Source of the DNA: Rattus norvegicus | Lineage: Eukaryota; Chordata; Mammalia; Rodentia; Muridae | NCBI RefSeq assembly: GCF_036323735.1 | Contig: NC_086025.1 | Span: forward strand, 106,464,188 to 106,528,187 | Direction: 5' to 3' | Length of the DNA: 64,000 nucleotides | In this document: piece by piece, positions 1 to 13,299 of the stretch | How positions within the stretch are numbered: position 1 is the stretch's first letter | How the letters are laid out: each line of letters begins with the position of its first letter | Position numbers and translations under genes: made by a program | The notes under the pieces: generated by a model | Seen by the model: the letters and a program-made list of their open reading frames with translations, nothing else | Database searches by the model: none | What the model was told of the DNA's origin: nothing

Positions 1-20
1 ATATAAAAAAAATTGTCTGT

Positions 21-236
21 GGTTTAGAGTGTAACTCAGTGGCAGGGTCTGTGCCTGACTTATACAAGGCCTTTAGTTTGAGCTAAAGAATCTAATAATC
101 TAAGTATGGTTGCACATTCTTGTTATTTCACTATTTGGGAGGTAGAGACAGGTGGACCAGGAGTTTAAAGTCATCCTTGGCTACATAGTGAGTTGGGGAC
201 CAGCCCAGGCTATAAGAGACCATTTCTCAAAAATAA
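21..236 (+). mobile_element. SINE of the ID-B1 fusion type (B4-like)
   Basis: Positions 21-95 match a diverged tRNA-derived ID head (GTAACTCAGTGGCAG followed by CAAGGCC). Positions about 105-236 match a B1 body (TTGGGAGGTAGAGACAGGTGG, then GGCTACATAGTGAG, CAGCCCAGGCTA and a CTCAAAAA end). The ID head joined to a B1 monomer is characteristic of rodent B4-class SINEs. It is heavily diverged and has no intact A/B-box promoter that I can identify. Confidence 0.75.
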
Positions 237-3200
237 CTTCTAAAGATGGACAAGAAAAAATCTTTAAATTTAACTGCAGTACAGGCTTGACTCTGCTATA
301 AGAAAGCCACACTGTCATATAGAAATAACAGAAGGACACTGATGATTTGAATAAAATTTGGGTGAGGGATGTAAAGGAAGAATAGAGCTAAGAAGTTAAT
401 GGATAACATCTAGCACCCACGCAACAGGTGAGACCTGTATTCCACATTAGCTCTTTGGAGGTCTGTATCCACCCATCTTCTGACCTAGTCAAGCAAGCAG
501 AATCATTGCTGATGAGGCTTCTCATCTGCCTGCCTCCTTGTAACCCAACTTTCTCCTCAGTGGCTGTCACAACTGCACCCGTGGAGCTAGCTCAAGGCTT
601 GCTGGAGAGGTGTGAGCCTCCTGTTCCATTAGTCACTAGTTGTTGCATTTCTCCCACCATGCCTAGAGAGGAGATAACTTCTAGAACCTTCTTTCTGAAG
701 GATGACTGGTACCAGCTCTCAGTGGGGCTCATGGTAATAATTCTGAGACTCGGTGCTCTGCAGGACCAGACTAGAAGGTAAGGGGCCTGTCCATGGTTTT
801 TATAGTCAATGTCTCTGAGTAGAGTGAGGCAAACAGCCATCTGTGAGAACTGAAGGCTGCCTGTCAGTCCAGGATGTCCCGGACCACCTCGAGCCTCCAC
901 CACTATAGTAAAGGATAGGCAAGCATCCATGACAGCAGCTCGGTTCCAAAGAGAATTTCCACTCTAGAGGCAAGGGGGCCAACTGTGATACCAAAGGAGG
1001 AGAGCATAGCTACCAGGGAGATGTGGCAGAGACAGAGTTAAAGCCTGCAGCAGTACCTTTCCCATGCCAATGGCCTTCCCAGAAGAGACAAGGAGAGAGA
1101 AGCCAAATGGCTGCTGTCCAGCAGCCTGATCAGACATGGAGCTCCCAAGGATGCAGGAAGGAGGAAGGATGCCAAGGCAATCCCAAGGCCCTGAGACCTG
1201 GTGACACAGGAAAATAAGGGGGTCCACCAATAGAGCCTCAACAGGAGCTGGGCTTAGACCCCAGTCCCATGTGGGAGCTGTAAAACAGAGGTTCTGGGTG
1301 ACCAGCTTGGCTGGGCCATATGGCCAATGGCACAGCTAAAATTCAAAATGCAGCAAACTCCTGGAAAGGGTCAGAGCTGTTCATCCACTGCCAGAAGACT
1401 GACCGTCACACTGGGAACTCCCTTTACCCATGAGTTACTCAGAATCGAGCACCTGTGGTCTGGCTTCACCTATGGCCACTGAGACCCAGAGTTGGTGCCA
1501 TTCAATTACGAATCCATCAACAGGTGATCCATTGGTGTGGTCTAATAACTTCTCTAACATCCCTAAACTAGCTGCACTAGGCACCAAACATTTCATAAGT
1601 AGGCCTTTTGGATGCACACCTCATCCTCAAACCACAAAAATGGTGTTTCAATGCCTTCACTGTCCTGATGACAGAAAAAAAAACCTATCATAGGTGTTAT
1701 ACACAACTGTACAGGAACTAAATGGTAGCATCAAGGTGGCATGCTCATTCAGAGAAGAATAGCACTGACTGAAATGTTATTAGGTGTTTTATCTTGTATT
1801 CTTAAATAAGGAGCCATCTTAATTCATATACACAAATAAATTCCATATACATTAATATTATCAGTGGGTAAAAAATGACTCAAGATTTTGGCAAAGCCAT
1901 GAAACAAAGTCAAATAAGACAACAGACTAGTGAGATGGATCCGTAGCATATATGACAGTTTCAGTTCCCAACCTGGGCCATGAGTTCCTTCTAAAGGACA
2001 AGGGAGTAAGATGCACAGTGGAGTCAAAGAGCGAGAACGCAAACAGGCAATTGCAGAAAGGAATCTGCATGATCTGCTGAGAGATGTCTGACCTCAGGGG
2101 GAGCCAGGGAAATCCTAGCAAAGACAACCATTGCGCCCATCTGATGGCAAGCCATGAGTGACAGGGAAAGAGCCCACAGACAAGGGCACAGGCAGACCAG
2201 CAAGTAAATGGCTACTATGGAACCTCTGGAGGCATGCTGGACAATGACGAAATGACAAGAAGCTTAGGGATTGACAGCAGCAGTATCACTTTATAAGGCA
2301 GACATGTTTCATATGAGCAGACATATGCCTTTGTGTGTGTAGGTGCCAGCCAGGAGTTAGGGCTGATGAGTTTCTCCTCTGAAGACAGACAAAGGAGATG
2401 GTGGGGGAGTGGATACATTTTACATGGCTTTGTGTTAACTTTACCAGTTACCTCGAGTGGGGATCCTTCTCCTATTTAAAAAGTACTGCTAATAGTGAGT
2501 GTCTTGTATGAGCCTTCCAGGCTAAGCACCCCCAGCACAGCACGGCTTGCTGCATGGGTATGTGTTGTCATTGCTTCTGGGCCCGTGGGCCTGTTGGGGC
2601 TGCTGAGGAGAGAGCAGCAGATATCAGGCACTGTAACAACCTGGTAAATAGGAATCAAAGTGGGAGCAGCTGTTGTTCTCCCCATGGAGCACTGCAGTGA
2701 GAGGAAGAATCACAGAGCCAGGCTTAGCTATTGGCTGGGCCCAAATTGTTCCTCACTCTGAGAATTTATTAAGTGGCTGAGCAATAAAGAAGAGAGATTT
2801 GAGAGTTCTTTCTCAGCACAATGGCTTGGCTTCTGCCCTGGCAGCCAAGATGGCTTTATCAGGACCTATGGACTGCTGTGTACAGCCTGAACACCCTTAC
2901 TTAGTCACTCTGGCAACCCTGTTCAGTACAGTCCAGCCCTACTATGGGAGCTGGGGTAGGGGAGGGATTTACAAGGACATCTAAAGCTTTTGCATGTGAA
3001 GGACGCTCTGAGCCTGGGCTATAGGGCGGGTGTACTAGAGTTGCCCCCAACCCCCAAAAGCAGAGGAGTTTGAACTTTGAATAGGTTGTGAATAAAAAGA
3101 GGCTTTGCCTCAACTTCAGAAAGAATAGAGTGGGCTGCCATGTGACAAGGCAGCCATCTGAGCACGAGCATGAAGCTCCGTGTACAGGTGTCCTCTCATA

Positions 3201-4629
3201 GGCGCTTTCTACTACCAGCAGGACTAAATCCTCAGGCACTGGGCCATATGGTGGGGAGGACTCATCTTATTCTGCCTATCTTGCTCATCTTGGACAGCCA
3301 TCACAGCACACCACAGACGGTATGGCCTGGATAGCATATATGGGCCTCTGTGGTTCCCAAGGCTGAAGTTCAATCAAAGTGATTTGGACTAGTGTCCCTG
3401 GTGAGTCAGTCCCCCTCAGTTTGTATAAGGTTAGCTCACCCTGTGCTTATGTAGCTGAGTGCCTTATCTTGCAAGGCGACTGATCCTTTTAGTTCACAGA
3501 CCGATCCTAGGACCTCATTTAAGTTCAGACAGTTCCTTAGAGGCTTGTTCTACAAGTACGACTATAGTGAATAGAATTTCAACATGTAATTTGGGGGGAT
3601 GAAAACCTTTAGTCCATAGCCACCCACTCCTGAGCCTGATTACCTCAAAGATATAATGATAAAAGAGCTTCATTTCTCATAGAAAAGGCAAGAAGTGTCC
3701 TGACATGGAGAAGAGAGGAGAAGGGTAGATAGAGACAGGAAGTGGGGGATCCAGACTGAGCATCTAGGGTGAGTCCTGACTAAGGGCCAGATTACTTGTC
3801 AAAACTCAGGGTGAGCAGAGCCACCTAAGGCCAGAAGTGGGTAAGGAGCACAGAGAGGCATTAAGAAAGTTCTAGAACACCATGCTAAGGAGTTTAGGCT
3901 TCAACCTCAGGAAAGAGCTGAGACTCAATCGGGAGTCAAGATGACTATAAGATCAGCAACTTCCACCATGTGTTCAGCTTTGGTTAACTGGAACTCATGG
4001 CCTACTCTAGACATACCATGTCAGTTAAAATGCAAGCTTAGGCTTGGAGGACCTCCTCTGGGCTGAGTTTGGGAGCTGTATCTACCCATGCCTACCACTT
4101 TGTCCAAATGCTGCATCAGTAGGCATGGCTCCAGAAATGACCAGGGAAGCTCATCTGCCTTGAGTGGCTCCCCTTTGGAAGTTCCTTTTCTGCAGAGAGA
4201 AGCCTGGGATGGGTCATCTCAGGAGAATGGAACATTAGTCGACTGGGCTCTCGCCAGCCTGTTGGCCTGATCAGACCTTCATCCACTGTCTGGCCTTTCA
4301 TACCAACTCCTTCACATAGGAGGTCCCTGGGGGAGTTAAGGAGAATCCGACTGCCTGTAACTGTTAGTTAGGTATGTGGGAAAAAGATATACCTAGGCCT
4401 CTATATACTGGATCAGGAATAGCTCACATGAGTGCTTGCATGTATGAGGTAGCCTGTTTGCACTGAGTCCAGAGACTCACCGAGATAGGTTTTATTCTCA
4501 TCATGTACAGAACAGATTGAAGACTACAGAGGTCACTGGGAAACTGGCCAGACTTCAGGCTATTTTTCTGGATTTTAAAAATGGCTCTGAGAGATTCAAA
4601 AAGGCTGGACAGTTGTGGGGGGGGGATAT
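237..4629. other. No gene recognised; mostly unique sequence
   Basis: Only short overlapping frames and isolated splice-like motifs (for example 561-777). No repeat is confidently identifiable, though 3,300-3,550 and 4,470-4,560 may hold very old MIR-like relics. Confidence 0.6.
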
Positions 4630-4700
4630 GTTACACAATCTCTTAAACTCAGTTTCCTCGTCTACAAACAGATACGTGGCAGACAGGTCACTGTGAGGCT
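4630..4700 (+). mobile_element. MIR fragment
   Basis: CTCAGTTTCCTCGTCTACAAA matches the conserved MIR core segment (usually CTCAGTTTCCTCATCTGTAAA). The flanks are too diverged to place the ends. Confidence 0.5.
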
Positions 4701-4749
4701 TCTGCAGCTGGAAACTATGCATGCTTCTGAGGCGGGTGCATTCATTTCG

Positions 4750-4925
4750 TTTTTTGCTGTGGTGGTAAAGTATCTTGACAAAAGCTACTCAAGGGAGAGT
4801 TTCTTCTCGTTTACACTTCTAGATAGGGTGTGGAACACCATGGCAGGGAAGGGATGGGAGGAGGAGCGTGAGGCCAACCCTTCATCATACAGTATCAGTC
4901 CAGAAGTAGGGAGCAAAGAGGACAA
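4750..4925 (-). mobile_element. Diverged fragment of a rodent LTR-like repeat
   Basis: The series TTGCTGTGGTGGTAAAG, TTGACAAAAGC and TTTACACTTCTAGAT is the diverged reverse complement of the 3' half of the element at 37,051-37,440. The two copies lie in opposite orientation. The family name is uncertain (RMER/LTR class). Confidence 0.5.
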
Positions 4926-7900
4926 GGAACTGGAATACAAAAGCTCAAAAGCTTCTAGAACCTTCCCTGATAGTACCATCAGCTAGAGACCAAGTATTGA
5001 AATAAACAAGCTGACGGGTACATTTCACATTCAAATTACATCCATTTCTCATGGTCACCAAGACCTGAGACACCTTGAGGGCAGGTAAGATCTTGGCAGG
5101 TAAGAGCAGATATCATAGCCTTCCAGGAGTTGGGGTGTATGTGGGGGGGGGCTGGGGGCGTGGGGTATGATATTAAAGAGTTCCACCGCAGAATCTGTTT
5201 AGGAGCATATGAGTCTGATATAATGAGTGGATTTCTTCCTTCTGGGATCCTCAGAGCTCTTATGTGCACTGAGTCCCCAAAGGGATGGGTGTGGCCATCA
5301 TTTCACAGTAATCCCTGGTTGAGGTAAGGGAGCTGGTGCCACGGCAAGAGCTTTCCTTGCGAGCCGAGAGCAGTAGGCAGAACCATTGGGGTTGGGAATA
5401 GGTATAGAGAGGCAGACAGCTCTTGAGGCTGGGCTCCTGGGAGAGTGCAGAGCACTGGTGTGGGTCTCATAGCATTGCTCCTTCTAAGGCTGTGGCAGGC
5501 AGGAAGACCTAAGGCTGACTCCATCACCAGGGTGCTTCAACTTGGAGGTACATCATTTTACATCTCTGTGATGGTTTCTCTTCATCCCCACCCCCACTGA
5601 GTTATGGCAAGGATCAGAGGACAGTAGATGCTGGAAACAACCCTGTCAACTGGCTGTCTGGGGTGGAAGGCATGGTTGCTATGGGGTTACTGACTCAGGG
5701 GCCTATTCACAGCAGAGCTGACCACTTAGCCCAGACAGGCCACTCTGACTGAGCACATGGGCTTCTAACACTGTCTTCCTTCCCACCAAACTCCAAATGC
5801 TTTGAGTGTCCCAGAGTTGGGAGCAGTAACCCGCCTGAGAGGATGGCAAGGATCTTGTCAATGGGCCTGGGATCCTGATACACAGCCAGGTAAGTGGGCC
5901 TCAGAAAGGCTCAGAAACCAGACTCCCCCAGTCATGCTGGTGGCTGGAACACAGGCAGCATTGCTGCCTTCTGAGGCCAGGGTCCTTTCCTACCTCATAT
6001 TTCATGGTACCAGATATAGGTGTTTGGGAAGGTCATTCTGGACGTTGGGGGATGGGGCAGGAGTGGAGTATCCATCCTTGGATGCTCAGGCTGTGGAAGG
6101 ACAGCACGGATGGGGGGCGCAACCTCAGCATTCCAGGACCTAAAATGCTACATACTCTCTGCCCTCAATTCTTTGGGGATCAATTAATGTTCCCAATAAA
6201 AATGGAAATTTAATTTCCTTAATAAGTTCTGAGGAGAAGGTCACTTCCACCCACGGGAAATTTCACGGCTGGTTGGCTTGTCTGGAGCCAAATATCGTAC
6301 AGGGCGGGGCTGGCAACTAAAAGCATCAGAAAGACATAGACATCCAGCTTTCCCAAGACACAGAGCCCAGCAGCCCCTAGAGAACTTTGCTTCTATAGGG
6401 ATTCCCACCTGCAGAGGTTCAGCAACTGGTTAGAGACCCAGGACCAGGAAGGTGCAGACCCATCTCTTCTGAAATTACTTTGTTACCTGGACATAAAGAG
6501 GTTTGCTGGGAAACTAGGAACCCTGCCAAGAAGCCCTGAGACATTTGAGATTGTAGCTAAAGGCCCTCCCATAAGGCACAAATGAGAAGGCACCTGAGTA
6601 GTGGTCTCTGTGCTTGCCCACTTGCCTCCCGGGGCACCTACCAGCTCAAGATGCTCAGCCTGCAGTATGCAGCTCAGGAAGGCTTTGGCACCCTTGTCTG
6701 TGTTTATAGGGCCAGGGCCATTGCTAAAGCCAACTGCCAGGACCAGGAGACACTCCAGCTCACACATGTGGATACTCATACTCCACAGATCCTGCATGAG
6801 GTGACATCACTTACAGGCCTCTGAATAGCTGTTTGACCTGTTGCCACAACCTCCCTATGAAGCCAGGGCACTCTCTCTGAGGAGTGAGGGCCTGGTTCTT
6901 CTCCCCAGAGAATTCTGGGTGCTGGCACCCTACTCTGTGTGTGTGGGGGCGGGGGGTCTTTCAAGCAGAAGAGAAAAGAGGCTAGAATTCGCCCAAATGG
7001 CAGAGATGGGTATTGGGACCAGGGCTGTAATGAGGAAGGGAGGAGTGGCAGACTCAAGAAACCCAAATACAACTTATGGATAGATGGATAGAGACAGGAT
7101 TCCAGGAATCCAGGATTTCTGGATACGATTGATGACCGATGACCGCATGTCTATTCTCCCACTTACTCTCTGCCACTGCTTTGGGTAAAAGAAGGCCAAG
7201 CCTTGCCTGCCACCACCCTGGCCTGTGACTCATCCATATTAACTGCCAGTGGGACCTGTTTGATGCCTTCCCAGATACATAAGATGAGGCTCTCTGTGCT
7301 GGGGGCTGAGTCCAGGACCCAGGGTTCTGAGCAGTCACTAAGAACACAGTCCCACAGGTGATGGAGGAGGTGTAACTTTGTTTGCCCGTGTTGGTATTTT
7401 CTTCATCTGTCACAGGTTGGGTGTTTGTCATCTAAGATCACTACAGCAAACTCGAGCATGATATAGGTCCTACGAGCAGCCCTTTAAAGTGTGTCACAGT
7501 CCTATAACCCCACATTTTCCCCCTGGGCCTTGCCATGGAAGACCTGCATACTACATCTTCCAGCCTCACTACTCTCCAATCCCACGATTTCTCATCCAAA
7601 GAGGTTACTACTCTAAGAGAGGAAGTGGGAAGGGTTTGAAGGGACCTTAGAAGTCACATGTCAAAGCACTTGGCTCAGAATTCCAGTCTTGACATCATCT
7701 AGTCGGAGCCTCATCAACATGGACTTAAAGGTCCAGGTCAAAGGTCACAGATAATTTCCCCTATGCATTTAAATAATCTTAGGGTAAGCTACGCAGTCAA
7801 CTGACATCCTTACTGTCCCTGTAGGAAGGTCAAGGGAAGGCTGATCAAGGAGGGCGGAGGGGGGATCCCTGTTTAGATGTGGTGCAAGGGTGAGAGCTAG

Positions 7901-9499
7901 CAGATGTAATACGGAGCCCTAAGAGCACGTAACATTCAGTGAGGAGCTGAGGGGGCAGCTGTAGAGGCTACCAATGTCTTCCCTGGATTTCAGGTTGTGA
8001 GCGCACAGAGTGAATCCAGCGGTTCCACCTTTGAAGCCAGGCCTGCCGCCAGCTGGGGTATGCGCCTGAGAACTGGTCACCTCTCTCTGATGCTCTGAGG
8101 TCTGGGAAGCTCTGAGTTGCTGAGGTGTTTCATTTGGCAGGTGTGGTGCAGAGCCGTGTTCTTCCCTCTCCTCTTTTCCCTAGCACCCAGCATTCCATGT
8201 GCCCACAGGACAGTTACCTGCTGGGCTGTGGCCTGGCACACAGAGCTCGGATTCTGCTCTGAATTGGCCCAGAACAGAACATCCACTGTACCACACGGTA
8301 GCTGCTTTCTCCTACCTTCCCCTACCAGGTTCTTTTGTGAGCTCTTTAGTCTCTAGCCCTGCAGCTAATCTAGGAGATTGCATTACCCATTGTCCTGGAA
8401 AAAGGGCAATAATGTGGCTCAAGGCCCACTGATAGCAGTCAATTAAAGATAATTGTTCACATTTCTACCAAGTGGATTAAAGACCAGGCTCCACTGAAAA
8501 GGGGGGATAAGTGAATTGGAAATGGCCCTTTGAAGGAGGATACTGGGGTCCCTTGACCTGGATCTAAGACATACGACGGATATCTTTCACCAAGATGCCC
8601 TAGGTGTCTGACACTAGTCTGAAACTTCTATTAAGGACAGACCTAGGAGGTCAATTACCACATCATTTTGTCTCTGCGAAATTGCTGGCCAATGAGTAAC
8701 TTGAAGGAACCCTGCCTGGTATGTCTGGCTTCAGAGAACTGTTTGTCCTTGACACCTGAGGATCATGCTGCTGGCCCTTCTGCTACCCACAGCCCACAGT
8801 CTGAACCCCAGCAAGGAAGTACTAAGTAACGGATCATCAGGGTGCACACAAATACTAGCAAACTGGATCTCAATGAGGCTCCTTCCTGACCCAGCCATTG
8901 TTAGTCAGAAATGCATTGGACATGGTCACCCTACCCAGCGAAGCCCAGCCACTCAGCCATGCCGTTTCAGCTGTTCCCTTCATAACCTGGATTGACTTTG
9001 CAGCCAACTGTCCCGATATGCCAAGCTTTGAGAGGGTGTCACCACACACTGCTGGCCGGGAAGGGTCCAGATTAAAAATGAAACATAAGCTTTCTACTTA
9101 ATGCAGCTCACCATATACCATCCAAAAAGTGGGAAAGCTAGAATTGATTATCAGGAGTAAATCATCTGTATTCTGCTCTTGTACGAGAAACATTTATTAA
9201 AGACAGTCCCATTTCCCCCTCCATATCCTCTGCATGATTACCTACAGATCAGCATGGACACAACCCCTTCCTTGCCACTGTAGGCATCTTCATCTGCATA
9301 GACAGTGTCCATAGTCTGAGCATGATACAGTTGTAGGGGATACAGAAGAGAATATATAAACACGGAGAATGTGCAAACACTCCAGGATGCACACTGCCGC
9401 TGGTTCTGCACATGCACCACTTTTTAAAGCTATGATTGTGCTGACTTCTTGTAGTAACCGTGTGTGCAGGACATGATGGGAAAGTCACAGGGCAGCTAA
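4926..9499. other. No gene recognised; mostly unique sequence
   Basis: Contains G-rich runs near 5,140-5,160, a possible pseudoexon (5,815-5,889) and an AT-rich motif block at 8,436-8,485 (TCAATTAAAGATAATTG) that could be regulatory. A reverse-strand AATAAA at about 9,195 has no supporting gene structure. Confidence 0.55.
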
Positions 9500-9840
9500 C
9501 ATTGGCCCAGGCCATGCCCGCCCACATGGAATTTCCTGCCTGGAGCTGCAATCTGTAGCCTTTCGCTATCACTCCACCCGGAGGCTACCACATGCACAGG
9601 CTTCTTTGCATGCGGACACGTGTGGGCTGCTGTGGCTAAAAATGTGATGCTATCCAGGAGTGAGGCTTCCACTGGCCTGCAGGCATCATGACTGTGGTCC
9701 CCGGAAGGTTCTGCGAAGAGGACTCAAGGAGAGACAGATACTTGCTGCTACACTACGGCACGGAGGCCTGTTTAGCATCTGTGCATGTGGAGTTGTGATT
9801 CTGGACACAAATATTCGAAGAGTGGACATAGCTGCTTTAT
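9500..9840. other. CpG-retaining segment with a 124-codon plus-strand frame
   Basis: About ten CpGs occur in 340 bp, including a palindromic ACACGTGT near 9,617. A plus-strand frame starts at 9,660 and runs to 10,034. Its peptide is Arg/His/Cys-rich with no domain I recognise, and frames of this length are expected by chance in 64 kb. It may be an old insertion or a conserved noncoding element. Confidence 0.25.
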
Positions 9841-10292
9841 TGTCTGGTTCACACACTAGGATAGAGGCCCAATGGCTATCCAGTCACATAGTATGTGGAT
9901 GGCCAACTAACACATTCTCTCAGCTTCTCAACAGGCTTCAGGACCCACAAAGGAGGTCAGCTGAGCACCCCGATTCAGTAGCCAGAAGACTCAAGCAGAG
10001 GGAGTATGGCTGGCCAAGAAGACAAGTCTCTTGACAGATGGGGCTGTAATCCAGTTGGGTTTAAACTAAAACATTAAACACTTCTCATTGTCACACAGGA
10101 GAGAACTTGTCACTCTGTGTGCACAGCAGGAAGGTAAGTGGCAAGGAGAAGAATAAGAGGAGATGGGTATGAGTGATTACAAACACAGATTGTGCTGGAT
10201 CTTAGAAATAGAAACAGTCCCTAAGTATCCTGAGGTCCTTAAGCAAACTTCACACATTTACACATATATCACCACCAACTACCACCCCACCC

Positions 10293-10300
<8 letters not shown>

Positions 10301-10344
<44 letters not shown>
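10301..10344. repeat. (AC)22 microsatellite
   Basis: An uninterrupted AC run, flanked by interrupted CCACCCCAC and AACACACAG sequence. It is expected to be length-polymorphic. Confidence 0.97.
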
Positions 10345-10346
<2 letters not shown>

Positions 10347-10539
10347 CACACAGTCAGTTTGCCAGGATGACTACAAAAAAAGTATTATAAACTGTAAGAC
10401 TTCACAGAATGTCCTTCTAGAGGCACTTCTAGTGACAAGTTCTCAAGGGATCAACAGGAGGCTGGTTTCTTCTGGCCTCTCTCCTACATCCTCACAGGGT
10501 CTTTCCTCTGCACGGATCTATATCCAAATTTCTTCTTTT

Positions 10540-10728
10540 GTAATTTAAAAGTATTTTATTATTATCATGTATGATATGCATGGGGTGTAGGTATGTTTAT
10601 CCATAGTATGTGCAGAGATCAGAAAAACACTGTGGAGTTGTTTCTCTCCTTCTACCTTTACATGGGTTCTAAAATTGAACTCAGGGAAGCAATTTTGCCA
10701 GCTGGGCCATCTCACCAGCCGCCACACA
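10540..10728 (-). mobile_element. SINE of the B3/B4 class, reverse orientation
   Basis: Markers in order are TATTTTATTATTATCATGTAT, GAGATCAGAAAAACACTG, GTTTCTCTCCTTCTACC, ATGGGTTCTAAAATTGAACT and GGGCCATCTCACCAGCC. This is the reverse complement of a tRNA-derived rodent SINE, ending in the tRNA-like head. Confidence 0.75.
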
Positions 10729-11249
10729 AATTTCTTCTTAGGAGGACACTAATCATATTGGAGTGTGGTCTACCTGTGTGACCTCAGTCTATGCCTGTAG
10801 GTACAGAAGCTTTCTAGGGTACAGAGGTGTGAAGTACTTCAATTTGTGACTCTAGGAGGTACCTAGCTCAGCATATAACACAGAACATATGTATAAACGC
10901 ATGCTCAGACCCCGAGAAAGGAGCTGCCCCAGCCAATGCCAAATGTGGGTGTAGCCTGCTGTCACCCAAGGGCCCATCAGCCTCTCTGGCCCCCACATCC
11001 ACTCTAGAGGCCAAAGTTACCTGCAGCTATGGGTAGGGTCCCCAGCTCCCTATACACTTTAGGCTGTCAGTCAGAGGTAAGGGGCAGGCAATCACAGCCC
11101 CAGAGTATACCAGTAGCACCTAGTTCTCCAACAGACACAACTAACTGCAGGTAGGGACTAAAATGTCGGGGCTGACTAATGGTGGCAGAGTAGACACTAC
11201 TAGTCACGTTGCCAGCAGTGCTGATTACCCATTTACCCTGTGACAGGCC

Positions 11250-11350
11250 TGTGTTGAAAGCCTCGTGTGCATTTAGTGCTTGAAGCAACTCTAAAAGGCA
11301 GGAGCTCTTATCCCATTTCAAAAGCCCACAGCTGACATTAGCTGGGAATT
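11250..11350 (-). mobile_element. MIR fragment, reverse orientation
   Basis: GAAGCAACTCTAAAAGGCAG, TCTTATCCCATTTCAAAAG and GGGAATTGAGCCTC follow the order of the MIR consensus (…CAACTCTATGAGG…, CCCATTTTACAG, GGGATTCGAACC). Confidence 0.5.
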
Positions 11351-11578
11351 GAGCCTCTGGAAGTGCACGTTCAAGTATTGTGCTGCAGGGATGTGTTCAA
11401 GGTGGAAGATGGCTGCCCATGCTCTGCACAGACTTTCGATAGTCTACTGTGTCATGAGGGTCTGGTCTTCGACAAGCACCTGGGGACAAGTGCAGGGTAG
11501 GCATTCCTAGACAGTAATGAATTCTCTTAATACCTCATCTTAACAGGTCATGGGGAACACTGCCGCTTATATATATAA

Positions 11579-11580
<2 letters not shown>

Positions 11581-11620
<40 letters not shown>
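11581..11620. repeat. (AC)20 microsatellite
   Basis: A pure AC run preceded by a short TATATATA stretch. Confidence 0.97.
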
Positions 11621-11622
<2 letters not shown>

Positions 11623-13299
11623 AGTTATATGGGATAATTACAAATTGTTCTCTGTAAGGAACTAGAAGGGGCCTCAAACTCAATCTCATTTGTCACTCCA
11701 TGCAAGCTTCTGACATGGAAAGTATCACTTTTGCTGGCTTAGAAGAAGGGAAATTGAGGCCTAGGTGGGCCCACCTGCTTGTTGGAGGTGCCTACCTTAC
11801 AGGAAGAAGCCTTGCGTACTGTGGGTCTGTGAGAATCACTTGCTATTTCAGAGTGTGTTGACTCGGTTATTCCTTTTTTTGTCTGTGAGAAGTAAATATT
11901 AACTTGTCTCTGCCACATCCCTCTTCACTCTGCAAGGTGCTTGTGGCAAGAGACCATCATTTTTGCTACCTCCAGCATTCCTTCACGGATGTAACTGAGT
12001 GAGGTATTTTGGCCCTCAGAGAGGAGGCAGTTCTGGGACAGTCTAGACACATGCGTCCCCTCAGATCAAGTCTGAGATAGCATGATGACGTTTTCTAAGT
12101 GAAGTGCATACAGCCCTTTATTCTTTGACTGTCCTGTTTGCGTGACAGCACTCTATGGCCTTTCCATAGAGCCTGCTTTCAACAAGCAAGAGCTCAGCAG
12201 AGATGGAAAAGCCTGTGCTCATATGTGACAGCAGCTTGTAAGCCCTAGAGCCAGCTTTGCCCCTTGATGTCCACAAGCTCATAGCTACAGGCAGGTGTGA
12301 CGTTCTGGGAACTGTAGAGAAACATCCAGTGAAGTGAGCGGAGGGTTTCCAATGCTGTGTTGGACATTGGACCAGCATTTCAAAATTCTGGTCAGAAAAG
12401 TCCTCCCTGTGTTTCCCTTCTTTTCCATCAGTCAAAGAGAAGAGAATGGTCTACACTTAAGGGTTGGCCTTGGGAAGCCAGACAACCCCACCCTTCCTCC
12501 CACCCCACTCCTAATCCCACAGCATCATCATCCTTGACCAATCAATAAGCCCTGATTACAGGAGTCCTGTCTAGCATTCCATCCTTACAAGTGTCCTACA
12601 CCAGCACCCTGGTCATCTTAGCCACTTCCACAGGAGTGACCACAGATCTAACCCGACTGCTTCCTTGGGGACTTAAAAAGACCATACAGCTGTAAACTGC
12701 TATTTAGAGAGACCCTGCAAGGACCAAAAGGCCATATCAGGAAGAGTCTAAGACTCTTCATCGTCTAGGACAACTGTGTATGCACTCACTCCAGCAGACA
12801 TAGAACTAAAGTGGGGAGGGCCATCACAGCCCCGTCTCAGAGCTTAGCAGCTGAGGCACCAAGATATCTGCCTCACCAGGGAGGCACTGTAACCAACTGA
12901 ACTTGACCCTGTAGGCTACAAAGTTCTTGGCTTGCCCAAATTTCCCAGATGTGGATAGTTCTTGTTTTATTTTGTTGTTTTAAATAGGTCTATTTTAATA
13001 GATGTGGCCACAGCTCCTAGGGCAGGGAAACTCACTCATATCCGAGGGGTCCGGACATACCAATTTAGGAACATAAAACCACAGTCCAGAAGAAGCAAGA
13101 AAAGGCAGAATCCCTGGCAGCTGGGCAGCACTGTTTTGGCCTTTCTGTCTATTAGGTTTTGCTGGTCATGAATGTGACCTCTCCTCCTTAACCGAGCCTT
13201 GGATTATAGCACTGGTTATGAAGAGGAGTGCAGAGAGGTTGAAGCCACCCTCAAGATTTCCCCTACTTGACCAGTTCCTCTGGATTCCTCACCTCTTTT
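11621..13299. other. Nothing recognised
   Basis: Unique, CpG-poor sequence. Open frames are short and overlap on both strands. Confidence 0.55.

Noticed and set aside
561..777. 217-nt plus-strand segment with a good acceptor (CCCAACTTTCTCCTCAG) and donor AGAAG/GTAAGG, open in one frame
   Set aside because: CpG-free, antisense frame equally open, peptide not recognised; looks like an intronic pseudoexon.
5070..5110. Twin donor-like GGCAG/GTAAGA motifs 18 nt apart
   Set aside because: No acceptor or open frame upstream.
5815..5889. 75-nt plus-strand segment ending in GCCAG/GTAAGTGG
   Set aside because: Weak pyrimidine tract at the acceptor and no further support.
9190..9205. AATAAA on the minus strand
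   Set aside because: No exon or downstream GT-rich context strong enough to call a transcript end.
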